Source: Piper betle
Lineage: Eukaryota > Streptophyta > Magnoliopsida > Piperales > Piperaceae
Assembly: GCA_033002965.1 (NCBI GenBank)
Contig: JAURVB010014815.1
Coordinates: forward strand, 62,001-126,000
Direction: 5' to 3'
Length of the DNA stretch: 64,000 nt
Position numbers and translations under genes: made by a program
Shown: positions 1 through 11,691 of the stretch, piece after piece
Numbering within the stretch: the stretch's first letter is position 1
Layout: each line of letters begins with the position of its first letter
Notes under the pieces: generated by a model
The model's input: the letters and a program-made list of their open reading frames with translations, nothing else
What the model was told of the DNA's origin: nothing
Databases searched by the model: none

Positions 1-1194
1 AGCTTATGATGATCTTAAATAGAGAAACAAGGTTTAAAATGGAGAATACAATTTATTCCTTGCTTGAGTTTGCCTGATCCAACTGAAGAAATAATGTCTT
101 ACAGGTAAAAAATAATTATGCCAATTTTGTAATCAATTTGGTAGTTTTCCTCATCCCGTTCCTAATACCTCCATTCCAACAAAAGAAAAACTTTTTTTCC
201 CAGGGAAAGGGAAGGTACAAAGGAAAAGGAAACTATAAAAGGAAAAGTGAAAGATATACCAAAACCAAAAGTTTATAAGAAAAAACATGCTAAATCTAGT
301 TCAAAACCCCTTGTTTGTTTGGATTGTGGGGAAAAGGGTCATACTAGTAACCATTGTAAAGTAAAACGAAAGATAAATGCTTATCCCACATCTAGTGATG
401 AAAAACAAAGACTTTTAGATTTATTATCTGATAATGATAATTCTGAATTAGACTTGTTAGGAATTAGAAGAATCTGAATCCTCTGAGTGGATGACAAATA
501 GCGACAAAGATAAAAATCTAGAATGCCAATGTGAGCACCACAAAACAATTATGGATCTAACCAGATTAAATACTAATATAATAAAAACTCAAGAATCAAT
601 TCCTTTAGGCTTAATAGACTCTATTACAGACAAGGATCAGCAGAGAAAAATACTAGAGCAGGTATTAGAAGCTAGTAAGCAAAGAAATTTAAACCTAATG
701 TAGAAGCTATAGTAAATCCTAATTATAATATGACAAAGGTATTAAGTCGAATGAAAAAAGAAAAACATCTATCTATGCAAGATCTTAGAACAGAAATTAA
801 TACACTTAAAACAAGAATTGTTCAATTAAAAAGAAGAATATAAATCTTAGAATTAGGAAATCTTGAAAAGAAACAGGAGAATAAGATTTATATAATTTAT
901 AAAATCTAAAAATTAGTGAAGATTCTAAATTCCACTTAGGAGAGTCTTCCAAAGAAAAAGAATCTACAAAGGATTATCTAAATATTATTGAACAAACTAT
1001 TTGTAGAAGATATGTAATAAAGATAAATATAATTGTTAATCAAGAATTTACATTATAAACCTTGGCCTTAGTACCAAAGCTGAAGGAATATAATAAGAAA
1101 AGGATTAATTCCTACTCGATATTATCAGAAAACCACTCAAACCTTATCTACTACCAATGACCATAAATTAAAAATAAAGTTTAAATTATCCAAT
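1..1194 (+). pseudogene. Endogenous pararetrovirus, segment 1: coat-protein end and start of protease
   Basis: This is the left piece of an integrated Caulimoviridae-like genome; the movement protein and most of the coat protein lie outside the window or are lost. A lysine-rich stretch at about 210-310 leads into a CCHC zinc knuckle (C-x2-C-x4-H-x4-C, 316-357). A K/D/E/S-rich tail follows, broken by stops at 475 and 701. A basic, coiled-coil-like stretch (about 730-840) comes next, and protease-like text is readable at about 1080-1190. The knuckle followed by an acidic tail is usual for the coat protein of petuviruses and florendoviruses. Multiple stops and frameshifts show it is dead. A solo LTR cuts it at 1194 and the copy resumes at 3945. 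The family assignment rests mainly on the RT/RNase H part further right. Confidence 0.7.
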
Positions 1195-3944
1195 TGTAAA
1201 ACCCAGCTTCGGGCTAGGGTTTTACCCACTTGTTGTTTGCCTAGTTCAAGTCAATCTCGAGTCAGTTCGAGCGAGCTCGAGCTATACCAATTTTCAGATT
1301 ATGAATATGAGCCCAGATGGCCATATAAGCATGTTATAGTGGTTGAGTATGCCTGACATGTAGATGATTAGAGCATGAGTTATCAGTATATACGCGGGGT
1401 ATACAAATAATTTGTATGAGCTACCCAGTGTTTTAGGCCTAGATCTAGGCCGCTGCAGCATTTAGTATCCATTTGGAATTTTTTGGGTATCTCATTTGCA
1501 TGCATCATAAGGATTTCGAATCACCAGATTGTGCCATTGTAGGCCCAATTTCATTAAGTTCATGGTTCAGGCCCATTTATCTTTCGTGACTCGATTCCCG
1601 CCCATAGAGTAACTTTTAGGACTCGAATTAGTTTTGACTTTGGACGGTCTTGATTTGAGACTCCTTCCATATGTATATTGTATATACCCATTGGTGAGCC
1701 CCACTAGGCCACGAGTTGTCAGATGGTCAGATCGTGCCACGTAGCCCGATCTAAGCCTTCCACGTCAGCCCTGGCTTCACCATGTTATTTTTCCAGAGAG
1801 TTTCCACGATATCAGAGTTTACACCCTAACACTGCCAGCGAGTCTCCAGCTCACCCCTTGCAACGGGACCGGCACCCCCATGACTGCCTCACTACAGACT
1901 TTCCATTCACACCTCTCACAACCATCGGCGCCGCCACAGTTTCTACTGGCGATGGAGTGCTTGAAGCTGGTTTCCACCAATGCCGTCACCATTTGAGCCA
2001 TTTTCTAGTATCGGCGAGCCACCTCTAGCCAATTTGACCAACTACACAACTTCATCTTTTCGAGATCTCCATTTTGAGACCACCTACGACCACTGTCGGC
2101 GACACAGCCACACTCGTGGCGATTCCTCTTTCTTTCTTGCCATTTTTAGGCCAGCCAATGGCTAGGCCCCGCTGTCAGCATTTTAGCTAGTATGAGCTCA
2201 TGTCTATGTCCGTCAATCCAATTCATGTCCGCCTAGTCAACCAAACCTATTTTGCAATTAACCCAAACCGAGTTGGTTCAGCCCATTTGACTTGGTTTAG
2301 TTCACCTCTGTTTGGCCTGGTTCAGCTCATTATCAACCTTTTTCGACCGTATTTGGTAATTCGAGAACCTCTATATTAGTTTAGATACATATTCACATGA
2401 TTTAGCATGTTTTGATGTTATGATTTATTATTATTTATTATTTATTATTTATTTATTAATAATAATTATTATTATTATTATTATTCTCGTATTATTCGTG
2501 TATTTATAGATTATAATGCATGTTTATATGAGTACTTATTATTATTAATGACATATTTACTAATTAATATTAGTCTTATTTATGTTTACTAATTTGTAGA
2601 TAAGTGATATGTGTGTGTGTATATATATATATATATGTATATATATATGTATGTATTTACTTTGTTTATTTGTTGATCTATTTGTTTGTTCGTATGTGTA
2701 TCATTATTTATTTGTATTTAATTATGTATTATTTTATTGTATAATTATGATATTATTAATATTCATGATTAATGAGTATTAAATACTTTTATTTATTTAT
2801 TTATTGAATTATTATTATTATTATTTTATATATATATATATTTATTAATATTTTAGTAACACTAGTATATGTTAATACTTACTTGTGTTTACCTATGTAT
2901 TTATACAATATCATTATACTATTATTTTATTATTAGAATAATATTTATGTTCATGTATTTATTATTTATCTAATTATCAATGAGTACATTTTCTTATATA
3001 TTTATTTATTTATTATTTATTATTATGTTGTCTCGATTTACGTGTCATGTGTTTAGTTATAGGTTTGTTAACATTATTTTCTTTATTAGTATATATTGAT
3101 GATATGAGCCCACGCCACAAGCACGCATCATATAAAGACATCGGTATTTTACTTACCAATTGGTTTTGATGTGGGTTATGAAGTCTGAGCTCAACGTAGA
3201 TGTGTCAATGCACTTAGAGCTTGGACCACATGTCCATTGGACTGTCTTTTACTTGATCTCTACTTGACTCGCTACATGTCAAGTTTAATCGTGTTTCACA
3301 CATAGGATGATGTCAGCGGTGTTTTATCGGATCCCTCTGACGTTGGGCCATTTAGCCATGTTTTCTACACATATTTAATAAAACTACAAAGATGAGATCT
3401 TTTGTTGGTTTTCAAATTGAAGCTCAAGAAATATATGATACAAGCCTCTTCCCGACACCTATTATATTAGTACTCACATTTTTACGGATTTCACGAATAA
3501 GAGAGTGAGCGGTATGGAGATATGTATGGACTGCACTAGTACTCCTTCAAACCATGAGTTAGTGCGGTGTATGAGGGTACTCCGTAACTAAGCACATTTC
3601 CAGATTTCATGAATTTGTGCCACTTTTTGGACCCGTAACATTTGTTACTAACATTTTTCATATTATATATGTGTAGGTCTTGCAATCCTAAGTCGACTTT
3701 GGTGGGAGGATAGATAAATGCTGCACACACTTGAGCTTAGCGCAATTATTTTCTTTCTTACTTTTTTATATTTGATGTGTTTTGATGTATATTTAACAAT
3801 GTCTTTCATTCTCATGACTCTAAGCAGGTTGTTTCGATCTATTTCATCGATCGAGTCTTACCGACCAACAACTTTAGACATGACTTGACTCAATCACAAC
3901 AATTCTTATTTGGTTCTTAGGTGAACCGAAATCGGGGTGTTACA
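1195..3944 (+). mobile_element. Solo LTR A (Ty3/gypsy type, about 2.75 kb), sense
   Basis: The unit starts TGTAAAACCC and ends GGTGTTACA, so it has TG...CA ends. It is flanked by a perfect 5-bp target duplication, CCAAT at 1190-1194 and 3945-3949. There is no internal coding region, so this is a solo LTR left by LTR-LTR recombination. Orientation follows the complete element at 12780-24294, whose sense LTR has the same end motifs. It holds a GC-richer block (about 1690-2200), a very AT-rich block (about 2400-3080), and near 3305-3370 a segment also found in solo LTRs B and E. The open frames inside (for example 1723-2028) are not genes. Confidence 0.88.
2400..3080. repeat. AT-rich low-complexity block in LTR A
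   Basis: Runs of TTA/TTTA units and an AT dinucleotide tract with GT (about 2610-2650) fill this part of the LTR. The matching block in LTR B, inverted, lies at about 5740-6340. Confidence 0.8.
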
Positions 3945-4707
3945 CCAATGTTGTTAGTATGTATTGAGGAAGTTTGTATGTTTATGTTTTTATCATAGTA
4001 CAAGATACTAGTACAGAAATCATATTAGGCAATTAATTTACATCTTTAATTGAATCATTGTGCATAGACTATGAAGAAATCCATACAAATCTTAAGGGTA
4101 CAAATGTAATGTTTAAGTTAGAATTCCCTAAAAGAAAGACTTTAATTACTTCATTAAAAGAAAATTCTTTAATGAAAACTGCCAATATAAATTTTATTAA
4201 AGAAGAACTACAAATTCTTAACATTTAGAAAAATTTAAAAACACCAGAAAATCAACATAAGATTAAGACATTCCAAAAGTTGTTTGAAGAGGAATTATAG
4301 AACGATCTCCTTATTGTTTTCTGGGAAAGGAGAAAGCATGAAGTTTCTCTTCCTTATGAAAAACTTTCCATGAAAGCCAAATTCTCACAAAATCTAGACC
4401 ACTTCAATTGAGTTAAGCATTAATTATGTATTGCCAAAATAAAATACAAGATTTATTTTAAAATAAAATAATTTGACCTAGTTAGTCTCCTTGGTCCTGT
4501 TCAGCATTTTATGTTTGTAAAACATTTGACATAGAAAGAGGAGCACCTAGACTAGTCATAAATTATAAACCGTTAAATAAGGTTTTAAAATGGATTAGAT
4601 ATCCTATTCCAAATTAAAAAGATCTTTAAAAGCTATATAGAGCAAAAGTTTTAGTAAATTTGACTTGAAATGTGAACTTTGGCAAATCCAAATTGTAGAA
4701 AAAGATA
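3945..4707 (+). pseudogene. Endogenous pararetrovirus, segment 2: protease end and RT start
   Basis: This continues segment 1 after the LTR A insertion. The reading runs from the retropepsin end (around 3990-4060, with a residual I-I-L-G-N) through a linker to the N-terminal part of the reverse transcriptase (about 4490-4707). There, short pieces such as RGAPRLVINYKPLN are still recognisable across frame changes and stops. The segment ends abruptly at 4707, where solo LTR B was inserted; the RT resumes at 7411. It carries many nonsense and frameshift lesions. The family call comes from the RT style, which matches Caulimoviridae better than LTR retrotransposons. Confidence 0.68.
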
Positions 4708-7410
4708 TGTAACACCCCAATTTTGGTTCACATAATAACTGAATCAGAAATGTTATGATCGAGTCAAGTCATGTTTAAAGTTTGTCAGTCGGTATGACTC
4801 GATCGATGAAATATATCAATAGAACCTTCTCTATGTCATTAGAATGGAAGACACTGTTAAATACATGTCTAAACACATCAAATATAAGTAAAAGTTTAAA
4901 AAAAATGTGTGAGCTTAAGTGTGTAGTGTTTATCTATCCTTCCACTAAAGTCGACTCAGGATTTGCAAGACCTACATATATTATATAAAAACGTCAGTAA
5001 CGATTGTTACGGGTCCGAAAAATAACTATTACAATTTGGCAAATAGGTATTCCATTACCCACAAAAATTTATGAAACTTCAAGATTGCCTCACACTGGGC
5101 GGTAAGCAAACATACTTAAGCAAGTGTCGGCTCGCATGCATGGCTAATGTTCATATTCATACATGCAACACTTACGTCCTCACACCTTTTATATCACCCG
5201 CCACGGTACTCGAGTGGCAAAAGTTACTATTAAGTTAGTGCCACAAATTTCAGAAATATGTTGCATTAAGCAGTACCCTCATACACCGCACTACCTCAGG
5301 GTTTGAAGGAGTACTCATGTGATTCATACATATCTTCATACCGTTCACTCTCTTATTCATGAAATCTGTAAAAATGTGTGTAGTTATATAATAGGTTTAG
5401 GGAAGAGGCTTGCATCATATATTTCTGGAGCTTAAGTTCGAAAACCAACAAGATATCTCATCCTTGTAGTTTTATTAAATATGTGTAGAAACAAGGCTAA
5501 ATGGCCTGACATCGGAAGGATCCAATAAAATACCACCGATTGTCATCCAATATCTAAAACACGATTAAACTCTACACGCAGGGAGCCAAGTAGAGAGAGA
5601 GAGTCCTACTGTCCAAGCACCAAGTGTATCTGCGCATCTACGGCGAGCTCGGACTCCGAAACCTACATCAGAACCCACTACTAAGTAAAATACTAACATT
5701 TCTATATAATGCATGCTCGTGGTGTGTGCTCATATCATCAATACATCTTAATAAAGAAAATAGTGCTAACAAACATATAACTAAACATGTGGCATGAAAA
5801 TCAAGACATAATAATAACAAATAATAAATAAATAACTAAACAAGAAAATGCACTCATAGATAATTAGATAAATAATAATTACATAGACATGAACAATACT
5901 CTAACCATAAAATAATAATATAATTATACTATTTAAATATACCGGTAAACACGAGTAAATATTAATATACACTTGTGTTAGTAAACATGTAAATAAAAAA
6001 TTAATAAATATATAATAATTCAATAAATAAATAAACAAATAGTTAATACTCATTAATCATGAATATTAATAATATCATAGTCATACAATACAAGAATACA
6101 TAATTAAATACAAATAAATAAGAACATACACACAACGAACAAATATATATAAATAAATAAATAAATATATACACAATTTAGTACACATAATAAGACTAAT
6201 ATTCACAAATAAATATAATATTAATAATAACAAATAATCTTGTAAACATTTATCATATATGATAAACATATAAGTAAAAATAAATATATAATAATGAATA
6301 AATAAATAAATAAATAAAATAATAAATAAAGAAAAATAATCATAACATCCAATCATGCTAAATCATGTGAATATGTATCATAACTAACATAGAGGTTCTT
6401 AAATTACCAAAAATGGTGCAAGAACGGACGAAAACAGTCCATAAATGAGCTAAATCAAACTGAACCGAGCTAAACCAGACAGAGCTGAATGGGTTGAACC
6501 AACCCCATCTGGGTTAACTGGAAAATGGCCTAGGTGCTAGATGGACCTGAATTGGATGGGTGGACTCAGACATGGCTGGCGGGTTGGTGACAAGATCGAC
6601 TAGACGAATGCGAATGCAGATACGAACGTAGACGGTGCGACACAAACACAGGCAAGATCGAGGGCGGGGGTGCCTGTCGCCAAAAAGTGCCAACGACGAT
6701 GAGGGTGAGGTCGTCTCAAGTTGGGATCGACGGGGTGGAGAATGGGGAACGTGATGGCAATGACGACCGGCAAGGCCCGACAGGTGGCTGGTCAAAAAAT
6801 GGTCGGAAAGGAGTGGCGGCAGCGGCGGTAATTGACTAGTAACACACCGTAGTGGTCCGACAACTTGTTTCCTAGTGGGGCCCACATATGGATATGTGTC
6901 AGTATACTTATGGACGGAAAGCTTGGATCGAGACCGTCCAAAGTAGAAACCGACTCGAGTCCTAAAAGCGACTCTATAGGCAAGAATCGAGCCAAGAAGG
7001 TTAAATAGACCGTCAAACCACGAACTCAATCAAGCTAGGTCCACAAGGGCACAATCAAATAATCTGAAATTCCTATGCTACACGCAAATGAAATACCCAG
7101 AAAATCCCAAACATATGCTAAACACTGCAACGGCCTATATCTAAGCCTAAAATCCTGGCTAAATCATAAAAATCAGATGTATACCTCGTATATACACTGA
7201 TAACTCATGCTCTACTATATCATAACTGAAACTATCATATGCTTGTCGGGCATACTCAACCTCCATAACATGCTCATGTGGTCATCTGGGCCTCATACTC
7301 ATATTCTTAAAATTGTCCTAGCTCGAGCTCATTCGAACCATATCGAGAATGGCCCGAACCGGGCAAACTACAAGTGGGTAAGACCCTTACCCGAAACTGC
7401 GGGTTTTACA
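4708..7410 (-). mobile_element. Solo LTR B (same family as A, about 2.7 kb), antisense
   Basis: The plus strand reads TGTAACACCCC ... GGGTTTTACA, the reverse complement of the sense LTR ends. The flanks carry a perfect 5-bp duplication, AGATA at 4703-4707 and 7411-7415. Homology to LTR A in inverted order is visible: the segment at 5480-5560 matches 3300-3370, the AT-rich block at 5740-6340 matches 2400-3080, and the GC-richer block at 6520-6900 matches 1690-2200. No internal region remains, so it is a solo LTR. The 171-codon minus-strand frame at 6514-7029 lies wholly in the LTR and looks like chance coding. Confidence 0.88.
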
Positions 7411-8343
7411 AGATAGACATAAAACTATTTTTAATGTCCCATTTGGACAATTTGAATGGAACTTTATGCCTTTTGGATTAAAAAATAGCCCTTCTAAATT
7501 CCAAAATATTATGAATGTCATTTTTAATCCTTATGTTCATTTCATAATTGTCTATAATTATGATGTACTAATCTATAGTAATACTATTGAACAATATTTT
7601 AGACATCTAGCTCAATTTCATAAAGTTGCAAAAATCAATGGCATCATTTTATCAAAAAGAAAATGAACTTAGTTCAAACAAAAATAAGATATTTAGGGCA
7701 TGACATTGAAACATGATATATCTGTCCAATCCGAAGAGTTATTGAGTTCTCTAGCAAATTTCACGATGAATCCAAAGACAAAACACAATTACAAAGATTC
7801 TTAGGAAGTTGAAATTATGTTTTTGACTTTTATAAAAACCTTGCTACAGATTGCAAACTTTTATGGCAATAGTTAAAGAAAAATCCTCCACTATGGACTG
7901 ATGCACATAAAAAGGCACTTAAAGCTATTAAACAAAGAATAAACTTTATTCCTTGCTTGAGTTTGCCTGATCCTACTACATTAAAAATTGTTGAAACTGA
8001 TGCATCTAAATTAGGATTTGAGGGTATATTAAAACAAAAAATAAATAACAAGAATGTAGTAATAAGATATTATTCAGGATTATGGAAGCCTACTTAACAA
8101 AAATATTCCACAATTAAGCCTACTTAATCAAGATGAATTATTAAATCAAAAAATTTTGCTAAGAATTGATTTTAAGGTTGTCAAAGATATTTTTGAAAAG
8201 GATGTTAAGAATTTAGCCTCCAAATATATATGTGCAAGATGGTAAGCCTTCTTAGCCATATTCGATTTCAATATTGAATATATCAAAGGGGCGACTAGCT
8301 TTCTTCTTGAGTTTTTAACTCATGAATTTTTGCAGGGGGTATA
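7411..8343 (+). pseudogene. Endogenous pararetrovirus, segment 3: reverse transcriptase and RNase H
   Basis: The RT palm resumes right after the LTR B target duplication, with MPFGLKN at 7466. The catalytic YxDD box reads Y-N-Y-D (7553-7564), so one of the two metal-binding aspartates is gone. RT connection and RNase H text continue in shifted frames to about 8340: LQRFLGS near 7790, WTDAHKKA near 7895, and ETDAS near 7997 with the first RNase H aspartate kept. The pattern FGLKN-x2-S-x-FQ, then KTQLQRFLGS, then a C-terminal FLTHEFLQ-like end is typical of Petuvirus/Florendovirus polymerases. Numerous stops and indels make it inactive. A cellular LTR element is less likely, because no integrase follows. 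Confidence 0.8.
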
Positions 8344-9700
8344 ATGGAAGACAAAGGCAAGTCTCCACATAATTCTAAAAATATCCCAATTAAAATGTAT
8401 AACAAAGGTAAGAAAAAAAGCGGTATGCTGCTATAGCACCTGAACCTTCTAAATATGACCTATCTTCTACCCAAGGTCAACTAACTCGTTCTTCTACTCG
8501 AAATGACTCTTATAATGCTATTAGCCCTTATATAAAAATGTCATATTTACTTTGTGTATGTTTTCTTGATGAACATCTAGAAAATGCCCAAAATGAAAAT
8601 TTGGTTTCATGTGCTATGCAATATCTCCCTTGCTTTTCACACTTTTGAGTAACTTACAGGATAATAGGATACCATTATGAGCTTATTCTTCATGACATTG
8701 GATCCTGTATCTTTTCTCATAATTTTTGTTGACATAATCATAGTCACCATCAAAGTCTGTACAACTTTGAAACTTATGAATCATGCATTGCATATTCTAA
8801 AGTAATAATTACTAAAGTAATTTCATACGAAGAATATGAAAATCCTAATAGCACTAGAAGGATTATGAATATAATGCCACCCCATCGAGTTCCTTATGAA
8901 TATAATTATAGGGATTATATTAACTCTTGGTCAAAAGCCTTTCTATATCAAAATAACTCTGGGAAACATTCCTGGTTTTTACATTTTGAACTGCCAAAGC
9001 TTGAAAAATTCCCTTGTTGGTTTGCCCAGTGGCTCCAAGACTTTGATCCTGAGGAAAGTTTCCTTCCTTATTAACAAGAAATTCAAAAAATTTACTAAAA
9101 GTCTTTTAGACTCCAAAATATACAAAAACATTTCCTTCCATACTGTAGTATTCTTTCGCATCCCTTGGATACTTTCTCGGCAATATACTATTGGCATTGA
9201 AAATAACCATCCTATCCTTGCTCAACAAATGTATATTAGATGGTGGAATAAGTTTAACACCTCGATAAATCTCGGTCTTTTACCTTACGAATCAAATTCT
9301 CCCAATATTTCACAAAGCACTATTTCTACCTTATATACAGGGTTAGTCTTGATTTCAACCGAAGAAGAGTCAACTTCCTGGAAGTTAGACAGCGCGTCTA
9401 CATCATTCTCACCAATGACGTATGTGTCCCAGACTCTCTTTTTGCAGGTACTATAGGTGAAAGGAAAAGAACCACATCTACATGAGGCAGAAGTTTTGTG
9501 AAAGACCCAACAACAATTATTCCCTCCTACTTCTCCTGTTTTGATGACTCAGTAAGATATTGAAAAAATTCTCAAAACTATTGCACCTGCTCCATCTCTA
9601 GATATGAGAGGTCATGGTCAAACAGTTGATTCACCACCTACACTGAGTTGTTTCTATTGTGAAAATAGAAACCACAATTCTACATCATGTCCACAAAAGC
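8344..9700 (+). pseudogene. Pararetrovirus second coding block, with CCHC knuckle
   Basis: A new ATG (8344) follows the RNase H end closely. The reading is broken into several frames, the longest at 8865-9074 and 8896-9456. Recognisable text includes a tryptophan-rich piece (HSWFLHF near 8969, then PCWFAQWLQDF). A CCHC knuckle with C-x2-C-x4-H-x4-C spacing lies at 9649-9690. Some florendoviruses are described with an extra ORF after the polymerase ORF, which this arrangement resembles. I do not recognise a function. The knuckle hints at nucleic-acid binding, but that is inference. No integrase or envelope signal is visible. Confidence 0.5.
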
Positions 9701-10125
9701 CTGCCATGTTATCTGCCACATTATCTGCCATGTCATCACTGCTTACATCATGATGACATCACCAGGTCACCAGGTTACCACTTACCTGCTCAGTCAATCA
9801 CCACCCCGAGGTTTATATATTGACACTTCCCCTTTAGTTTCAGGCAAAGGTGGTAAGAACCTATTTAAGAGTCTTCAAAGGTCCTAATAGTCTTCTAAAT
9901 ACTTCTCTTCTATACTTTTGAAAGTTTTTGATCAAGTCCACCCATAAGAGTAGTAAACCTTATGTAAGTTTGTGAGTTTATTATGAGTGCTTATAAGTCG
10001 TTGTGAAGAAAGTAAGATCTAAAGCATTCTCTAGCAACAAATTGTAAGTTTTAATTTTGCTCTATTTTGATCACCACTTGTAAAATATTTTTGTTCCAGA
10101 GAAATAAAAGTTGAAGTGATGATCT
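9701..10125 (+). promoter_or_regulatory. Candidate viral RNA promoter, leader and poly(A) signal
   Basis: Short repeats of the ATCTGCCA/CATCA kind (9700-9760) precede a TATA-like TTTATATAT at 9812-9820. An AATAAA lies at 10103-10108. This order, promoter then poly(A) signal downstream of the last ORF, is how caulimovirid pregenomic RNA is made with a terminal repeat. Placement is by position and motif only. Confidence 0.4.
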
Positions 10126-10405
10126 AAAGTTCTTTCAGTTATATCACTGAAGATGGAACACTAATCCCCTCAGTCAAATAACTTTGAGGCGGACTTTTCC
10201 TTTATTTTCTTCTCAATTATATTATTGCACCCCTCAAGTGAAACTACTAATGGGAGGAATTTTTAATTTTGATCACTTATTATCATAGAGGAAAATTTTA
10301 TATTTTCAATATTGTCTTTAAATTCCAATATTTCAATACTGTTTGTCTTTATATATCTTTTATTAATTCAGTTTTATGATTGCTCACATTTTCTAATATT
10401 ATTTT

Positions 10406-10439
<34 letters not shown>

Positions 10440-10609
10440 TTTGATTAATCTACTACGATTTCATATATGCTTGTTACTGCTTAACTATCTCATGTTAATT
10501 ATAAAATATGGTGTCAAAGTGTTAAAAACCTTGAAATTGTTTTAAACCTTGCTTCTCTGTTTAAGATCATCATAATCTGCTTAATTTTTGGAAATTCATT
10601 ACCGTGTTT

Positions 10610-10656
<47 letters not shown>

Positions 10657-10962
10657 TAGATAATGTATTATTAGTTTCGCCAAATTAAGTGACCTTTACA
10701 GATTATGTGCTATCATTCATTATCTGTCTTATTGGTTGGCTATTTTTGTACAGATCGTGTGGTACTATTGATCTCTCGCTCTCTCTTTTAATTTATAATT
10801 TTTAAGTCAGGTCATGATTTTTTTAGTGCGTGCTTGCACTATTTATTTATCTGACTGAACGCCTCTTGCGTCCATTACATTTGATGGATGCATGTTCAAT
10901 TATATTTTAATATTTTGGAGTGATTTAGGCTATTTTTTGTTAAGTGCGTCAAAAACTCTCTT
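10126..10962. other. Non-coding AT-rich stretch with two AT microsatellites
   Basis: No gene seen. AT-dinucleotide runs lie at about 10410-10437 and 10613-10653. At 10509-10520 the sequence TGGTGTCAAAGT matches 9 of 12 bases of the usual initiator-tRNA-Met primer site. It could be the pararetrovirus minus-strand primer site, about 400 bp after the poly(A) signal, but chance is possible. Confidence 0.4.
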
Positions 10963-11401
10963 AAGGTTTGTTTGATTAGCATGAAATAAATTCAAATGAC
11001 ATAAAAATTTTAAGTGATCAACTTACTAAAATTAGTATGTATACAATATATTTTTAAAAAAATTAATACATTTACAATATATTTTTGTTTAAATTAATCA
11101 TGATTATTTTATTTGATATGTGCTTTCCAATGAGAAAAAATCTCCAATTTTCTTATCTCATAGATTTGAAAAAGGGGAGAATTTTTCTTTTCTCATTGGA
11201 GAGTATATAGATGGGCCACATAAGATAATTATAAACATTTTGTGTTTTTTTGGATGTAATCATACATAATTTGTATAAAAAATAATTAATTTAATAATAT
11301 TCTTTTATAAAAAATATGCCAAATATAACTACATTTGGTAAGCTGACTATTTGAAAATTTTATGTCATTTACACCAATTTCATATCAATCAATCAGACCT
11401 T
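10963..11401. mobile_element. MITE with about 65-bp terminal inverted repeats
   Basis: The left end begins AAGGTTTGTTTGATTAGCAT. The reverse complement of the right end begins AAGGTCTGATTGATTGATAT. The match continues imperfectly through AAATGACATAAAA and a (T)CA(A/G)CTTAC block, about 65 bp in all. The middle is AT-rich with a further palindrome (CCAATGAGAAAA / TTTTCTCATTGGA, about 11129-11201). It has no coding capacity. Flanks read TTA (left) and TCA (right), so a 3-bp PIF/Harbinger-type target duplication may have decayed. The superfamily is not certain. Confidence 0.7.
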
Positions 11402-11451
11402 CAAGGAATCTACAATTTTGAGCTTTCTGGTGGCATCCACCAATCTGTTTA

Positions 11452-11691
11452 CTCTCGAGTTTTGTTATTGTCATTTCATTGCCTTCTTCTAGAAAAATTG
11501 AATTTGTACTCTGGCTTGTAAATATGTAAATATTAGATCTACACGTCGTCCTTGAAACATAGTTTTGGATATATGCTCTCTCAAGTTTTGTTATTGTCAT
11601 TTCATTGCCTCCTTTTAAAAAATTGAATGTGTACTATCGCTTGTAAATTTGTAAATATTAGATTTACATGTCGTCCCTGAAATGCAGTTTT
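11452..11691. repeat. Direct duplication of about 115 bp (period 124-125)
   Basis: Two diverged copies lie at 11452-11566 and 11576-11691. Both start CTCTC(G/A)AGTTTTGTTATTG and end near GAAA(C/T)(A/G)(T/C)AGTTTT. No coding sense was seen. Confidence 0.8.

Noticed and set aside
1723..2028. 101-codon frame on plus
   Set aside because: Within solo LTR A; no recognisable motif.
6514..7029. 171-codon minus-strand open frame
   Set aside because: It lies wholly inside solo LTR B in its GC-richer block. There is no domain signature, and the corresponding part of LTR A is not open in the same way.
7411..8343. Alternative reading of the viral polymerase as a Ty3/gypsy element
   Set aside because: No integrase, no LTR pair around it, and the RT/RNase H motifs fit Caulimoviridae better.
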